From NCBI GenBank assembly GCA_964482135.1, contig CAYZWF010000004.1:8728-72727 (forward strand): DNA of 64,000 nucleotides. Reading direction: 5' to 3'. This document shows positions 60,621 through 64,000 of this stretch, in pieces (the stretch's first letter is position 1; every line of letters begins with the position of its first letter). Origin of the DNA: UBA11136 sp964482135 (lineage in GTDB: Bacteria > Pseudomonadota > Alphaproteobacteria > UBA11136). The notes beneath the pieces are model-generated. The model searched no databases. It was not told the origin of the DNA and worked only from the letters and a program-made list of their open reading frames with translations. Both the position numbers and the translations under genes were made by a program.

Positions 60621-61973
60621 TCAGCTTCCGGCCACGGTCATGCCGTCGATGCGCAATGTGGGCGCGTCGAAGCCGTGAATAAATTCCAGATCGTCGGCAG
60701 CGCTCAGGTTGGCGAACATGTCCATGATGTTGCCGGCGATGGTGACTTCACTCACGGGGTGGGTCAATTCCCCGTTCTCGATCAGAAAGCCCCCCGCGCC
60801 ACGGCTGTAATCGCCGGTCACCAGATTGAGCCCCGACCCCATCAGTTCGGTCACATACAGCCCCTCGCCAATATTGCCCCTAAGCTCTTGCGGACTGACC
60901 TTTCCCGCCTCCATGTAAAGGTTGCTGGCGGTGGGGCCGGGCGGCGACGAGGTGCCGCGGGAGGCGTGCCCGGTGGGCGCCAGGTCAAGCTGGCGCGCCG
61001 AGGAAAGATCGAGGAACCAGCTTTTCAGCACGCCTTTTTCGACGATGGCGCGTTTTTGACAGCCCAGCCCTTCGCCGTCGAAGGCGCGAGAGAGAGAGCC
61101 GCGCGGGCGGTGAGGGTCGTCGCTGATGGTGATGTCCTTGGGCAGGATGCGTTTGCCCATTTTTTTCTTGAGAAAGCTGGTGCCCCGGGCGATGGACATG
61201 CCGTTGGCGGCATAGGCGAGATGACCCACGAAACTGTTGGCGACGCGGGGATCGAAGACCACGGGAACTTTAGCGGTGTCCATTTTGCGCGGGTTAAGAC
61301 GCCGCACCGCCCGCTCCCCGGCGCGCCGCCCCAGCACCTCCATCTGCTCGAGGTCGCCGCCGTAAGCGCATGACCGGTATTCATAGTCGCGCTCCATCTC
61401 CAGGCCCTCTCCGGCCAGTATCTCCACGATCACGGAATGGCGGGTGGTGGCGTAGCCGCCGGCAAATCCGTTGCTCGCCGCCATGGCCACATGGGACCGG
61501 GACCACGCGGCCTCGGCGCCTTCGGAATTGGTGATGCCGGGTACCGCGCGCGCCGCCTCCTCCAGAATTTTCGCCCGTTCCACCAGGGCCCCGGCGTCGG
61601 GTGTTTTTGGATCGGCAAGGTCGAGGTCGGGAATATGGGTGGCCAGCTGATCGGGATCGGCGAGGCCGCAATAGGGGTCTTCGGGCACCGTTTTCACCAT
61701 GGCCATGGCGCGGCCCACCAGTTCATTCAAGGCCAGCGGCGACAAATCGGCGCCCGACACCACCGCCTGACGCTGGTTGAGAATGACGCGCAGCCCGATA
61801 TCGGAGTTCTCGGAACGGGCTACCTTTTCGGGGATTCCCATGCGTTGTGAGGCGGAAAGGGTCTCGGCCGTGAACATGACGGCGTCGGCGGCGTCGGCGC
61901 CGCCTCTTTCGGCCATTTTCACCAGATCGGCAAGAAGATTCAGATGGCTGGTAGTTTCCGGCTGATCCGGCAT
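60621..61973 (-). CDS. pmbA: TldD/PmbA family protein (TldE)
   Basis: The 450-residue protein aligns with PmbA/TldE: N-terminal ADAADAVMFTAETLSASQRMG, central RSHVAMAASNGFAGGYATTRH, and C-terminal LTHPVSEVTIAGNIMDMFANL. The HExxxH zinc motif of TldD is absent, as expected for the E subunit. It forms the TldD-TldE protease that matures peptide toxins and removes the ccdA antitoxin in E. coli. tldD is not in the window. Confidence 0.93.
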   Translation of the reverse strand: MPDQPETTSHLNLLADLVKMAERGGADAADAVMFTAETLSASQRMGIPEKVARSENSDIGLRVILNQRQAVVSGADLSPLALNELVGRAMAMVKTVPEDPYCGLADPDQLATHIPDLDLADPKTPDAGALVERAKILEEAARAVPGITNSEGAEAAWSRSHVAMAASNGFAGGYATTRHSVIVEILAGEGLEMERDYEYRSCAYGGDLEQMEVLGRRAGERAVRRLNPRKMDTAKVPVVFDPRVANSFVGHLAYAANGMSIARGTSFLKKKMGKRILPKDITISDDPHRPRGSLSRAFDGEGLGCQKRAIVEKGVLKSWFLDLSSARQLDLAPTGHASRGTSSPPGPTASNLYMEAGKVSPQELRGNIGEGLYVTELMGSGLNLVTGDYSRGAGGFLIENGELTHPVSEVTIAGNIMDMFANLSAADDLEFIHGFDAPTLRIDGMTVAGS

Positions 61974-62051
61974 GAAGAAATCCTTGGTGGTTACGGAATG
62001 GAGGTCAATGAGAAGTGTTTATATAGGGCACGGGGAAGACTTTCGCACGTC

Positions 62052-62081
62052 TCACTTCCATATGGGTCACTTCCATATGGG
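62052..62081. repeat. 15-bp tandem duplication over the end of the ubiD-family gene
   Basis: TCACTTCCATATGGG occurs at 62052-62066 and again at 62067-62081. The second copy encodes the last residues and stop codon (PIWK-stop); the first copy repeats them just beyond the stop. Confidence 0.85.
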
Positions 62082-63581
62082 CTTGCCGGAACCGGGCAGG
62101 CCGTACTGACTCCACTTCTGATTCACCAGTTCCACTACTTCCGTCTCCATGCGGATGGGGGTGCCCCATGGGCGGCTGGTTTCGGGCCCGATCTTGGTGG
62201 TGGCGTCGAGGCCGATCTTCGAGCCCAGCCCGCTCACCGGCGAGGCGAAGTCGAGATAGTCGATAGGGGTGTTTTCCACCACCGTGATGTCGCGCGCCGG
62301 GTCCATCTGGGTGGAAACCGCCCACATCACGTCTTTCCAGTCGCGGGCGTTGATATGGGCGTCCACCACGATGACGAACTTGGTGTACATGAACTGGCGC
62401 AGATAAGACCACACCGCCATCATGATGCGCTTGGCGTGACCGGCATAGGCCTTGCGGATGGAGACCACGGCGATGCGGTAGGAACAGCCCTCGGGCGGCA
62501 GCCAGAAATCCACGATCTCCGGGAACTGCTGTTGCAACAGGGGGATAAAGACCTCGTTCAAGGCCTCGCCCAAAACGCTGGGTTCGTCGGGCGGGCGTCC
62601 GGTAAAGGTGGAGAGATAAATGGGGTCGCGGCGCATGGTGAGGGCGCTGGCGGTGAATACGGGAAAGCGTTCCACCGCATTATAAAACCCCGTGTGGTCG
62701 CCATAGGGGCCTTCCTCGCCGGTCTCGGCGAGCGACACATGGCCCTCGATCACCATCTCGGCATTGGCCGGAACCTGCAACGGCACGGTCTTGCAATCGG
62801 TCAGTTCCACCTTGCGCCCGCGCAACAGTCCCGCGAACTGGTATTCGGAAACATTGTCGGGAACCGGGGTCACGGCGGCGATAATGGTGCCGGGATCGGC
62901 GCCGATCACCACCGCCACGGGCATGGGGTCGTCGCGCTGGGCGGCCCAGCGGGCATGGTGCAGCGCGCCGCCGCGGTGCGCCAGCCAGCGCATGAGCGTG
63001 GTGTTGCGGCCCGTCACCTGCATGCGATAGACGCCGAGATTGGGGCTGTCGCAGGGATCGTTGTCGGGGTCGGGGCCGGCTGTCACCACCAGCGGCCAGG
63101 TAATCAGCGGCCCCGGCTCGCCGGGCCAACAGGTCTGGATCGGCAGGCGCGAGAAATCCACCTCGTCGCCCTCCAGCACCACCTCATGGATCGGGGCCTT
63201 GCTTATGGTCTTGGGCGACATGGCGGCGAGCGTCTTCAGCATGGGCATCATGGCCACCGCCTCGCGCCAGCCGCCCGGCGGCTCGGGCTGGCGCAGAAAG
63301 GCCAGGGTCTCGCCCAGTCCGCGCAGCTCATCCCGCGCCCGGTCCATGCCCTTGGCTACCCGCTCCACGGTGCCGAACAGATTGGCCAGCACCGGCACGC
63401 CATAGGCCTGGCCTTCCCCGTCCACCGGGTTTTCAAACAGCACCGCCGGCCCGTCCTCGGCCAACAGGCGGGTGCCGATCTCGGTCATTTCGAGATAAGG
63501 CGAGACCGGCGCGCCGACGCGGGTCAGCTCCCCGTCGCGCTCGAGGCGCTCCATAAAATCACGCAGGCTGCTATAGGGCAT
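62067..63581 (-). CDS. ubiD: UbiD family decarboxylase
   Basis: The start at 63581 gives MPYSSLRDFMERLERDGELTRV, the family start; 63608 is an alternative. The 504-residue protein has the UbiD features GVYRMQVTGRNTTLMRWLAHRGGALH, EGPYGDHTGFYN (with the conserved Glu) and VVVDAHINARDWKDVMWA. UbiD uses prenylated FMN to decarboxylate 4-hydroxy-3-polyprenylbenzoate in ubiquinone synthesis; relatives act on other aromatic acids. Similarity over the whole length favours UbiD itself. Confidence 0.9.
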   Translation of the reverse strand: MPYSSLRDFMERLERDGELTRVGAPVSPYLEMTEIGTRLLAEDGPAVLFENPVDGEGQAYGVPVLANLFGTVERVAKGMDRARDELRGLGETLAFLRQPEPPGGWREAVAMMPMLKTLAAMSPKTISKAPIHEVVLEGDEVDFSRLPIQTCWPGEPGPLITWPLVVTAGPDPDNDPCDSPNLGVYRMQVTGRNTTLMRWLAHRGGALHHARWAAQRDDPMPVAVVIGADPGTIIAAVTPVPDNVSEYQFAGLLRGRKVELTDCKTVPLQVPANAEMVIEGHVSLAETGEEGPYGDHTGFYNAVERFPVFTASALTMRRDPIYLSTFTGRPPDEPSVLGEALNEVFIPLLQQQFPEIVDFWLPPEGCSYRIAVVSIRKAYAGHAKRIMMAVWSYLRQFMYTKFVIVVDAHINARDWKDVMWAVSTQMDPARDITVVENTPIDYLDFASPVSGLGSKIGLDATTKIGPETSRPWGTPIRMETEVVELVNQKWSQYGLPGSGKPIWK

Positions 63582-63704
63582 GGATGTTGACGCTCCTTCC
63601 GGGCTCATAGGACGCCCGCAAACGCGCGCGCGTCAAGGGGTAAGGCGCGTTTTCCCAATTGGGTCTTGAGCACATGGGGATGGCGGACTAGGTTCCCCCC
63701 CCAA

Positions 63705-63746
63705 GGGTATCCGCTGGCCATAAGGTGGCCGTCCGGCCCGATACCC
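63705..63746 (+). promoter_or_regulatory. Inverted repeat in the leader of the DUF4170 gene
   Basis: GGGTATC (63705-63711) pairs with GATACCC (63740-63746), enclosing GGCC repeats that can pair further. It ends 30 bp before the ATG, and AAGGAG lies between. It could be a leader hairpin; no riboswitch class is recognised. Confidence 0.35.
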
Positions 63747-63776
63747 GCTGCCCGCCTTATAAGGAGAACACGCGTC

Positions 63777-64000
63777 ATGACGAAATACTGGGTTACGGGG
63801 GGGGAATACGAAGACACCAGCTTTACCACCATCGCCGATGGCGGCGAGGAAGAACGCTACGGCCCCTTCGCCACTCTGGACGAGGCCTATCACGAATGGT
63901 CGCACCATGCCTGGCTGACGGTGGACAACTGCACCGCGCGCTATCATGTGGTCAATGAATCGGGCGAGGTGCTGCACCAGGAGCCCACCCATGAAGACGG
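63777..64000 (+). CDS. DUF4170 protein, cut by the window end
   Basis: The ATG at 63777 follows AAGGAG (63761-63766) at a 10-bp spacing. The 74 visible residues (MTKYWVTGGEYEDTSFTTI, then YGPFATLDEAYHEWSHHAW, VDNCTARYHVV) match the small alphaproteobacterial DUF4170 family, whose function is unknown. The 3' end is outside the window. Confidence 0.85.
   Translation, partial: MTKYWVTGGEYEDTSFTTIADGGEEERYGPFATLDEAYHEWSHHAWLTVDNCTARYHVVNESGEVLHQEPTHED

Noticed and set aside
61944..63590. 548-codon open frame on the + strand
   Set aside because: It is antisense to the ubiD-family gene; the His/Gly/Arg-rich product is a shadow of a clear UbiD family coding sequence.

Overview
The window reads as one contiguous stretch of an alphaproteobacterial chromosome, GC-rich, interrupted by a 100-N assembly gap at 7098-7197. 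Gene content points to Rhodospirillales or a close relative: sdhCDAB next to zapE, the cluster leuC / rplS-trmD-rimM-rpsP-ffh // dapF-mtaB-ftsY, a DUF2336 protein, a DUF4170 protein, mesaconyl-CoA hydratase of the ethylmalonyl-CoA pathway, and a MutL that carries the endonuclease motif. The species cannot be named from sequence alone. No tRNA, rRNA, CRISPR array or insertion sequence was recognised.

Layout. 1-2.4 kb (+): the end of a sensor kinase, a single-domain response regulator, and an Hpt-receiver-receiver-GGDEF gene broken by a frameshift in a G run. 2.4-7.0 kb (-): zapE and sdhCDAB. 7.0-8.25 kb: a 1.2 kb stretch without a convincing gene, holding an 11-bp repeat array around the gap, an AT-rich cluster of DnaA-box-like sites and a nested hairpin. 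8.25-19.4 kb (-): mch, asd, leuB, an inserted AT-richer three-gene cassette (RHH-RAMA protein, DUF4258-like protein, zinc ribbon), leuD, leuC, rplS, trmD, rimM, rpsP, ffh. 19.6-23.3 kb (+): dapF, mtaB, ftsY and an HXXEE membrane protein. 23.3-28.2 kb: mixed-strand accessory genes (PQQ-type dehydrogenase, DUF2336, PagL-like outer-membrane protein, a MaoC hydratase). 28.3-39.7 kb (+): ribF, ileS, lspA, a lipoprotein, two M16 peptidases, pgi, mutL. 39.8-44.7 kb: rsmD, an S4-type pseudouridine synthase, a class-I amidotransferase, tadA, an orphan TIR-like gene and purD. 44.8-50.2 kb (+): xseA, a LytM peptidase and two TPR proteins. 50.2-63.6 kb: a lipid A/Kdo block (lpxL-like, lpxK, waaA, DUF374 acyltransferase, msbA-like ABC exporter) joined to a small methyltransferase/glycosyltransferase group, then cysQ, pmbA and a ubiD-family gene. 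The window ends inside a DUF4170 gene.

How it works together. Most of the window is housekeeping: translation and the SRP pathway (rplS, rpsP, ffh, ftsY, trmD, rimM, ileS, mtaB, tadA, rsmD), leucine and aspartate-family amino acid synthesis, the TCA cycle, and outer-membrane biogenesis. Many neighbours overlap by 1-8 bp, so they are probably translationally coupled.

The least ordinary items are the RHH-RAMA/DUF4258/zinc-ribbon cassette between leuB and leuD, with a promoter whose -10 box lies inside a perfect palindrome; the orphan TIR-like gene between tadA and purD; the DnaA-box cluster; the acidic repeat tails on ribosomal proteins L19 and S16; and a recurrent pattern of short in-frame tandem repeats (12, 15 or 27 bp) at the first or last codons of otherwise conserved genes.
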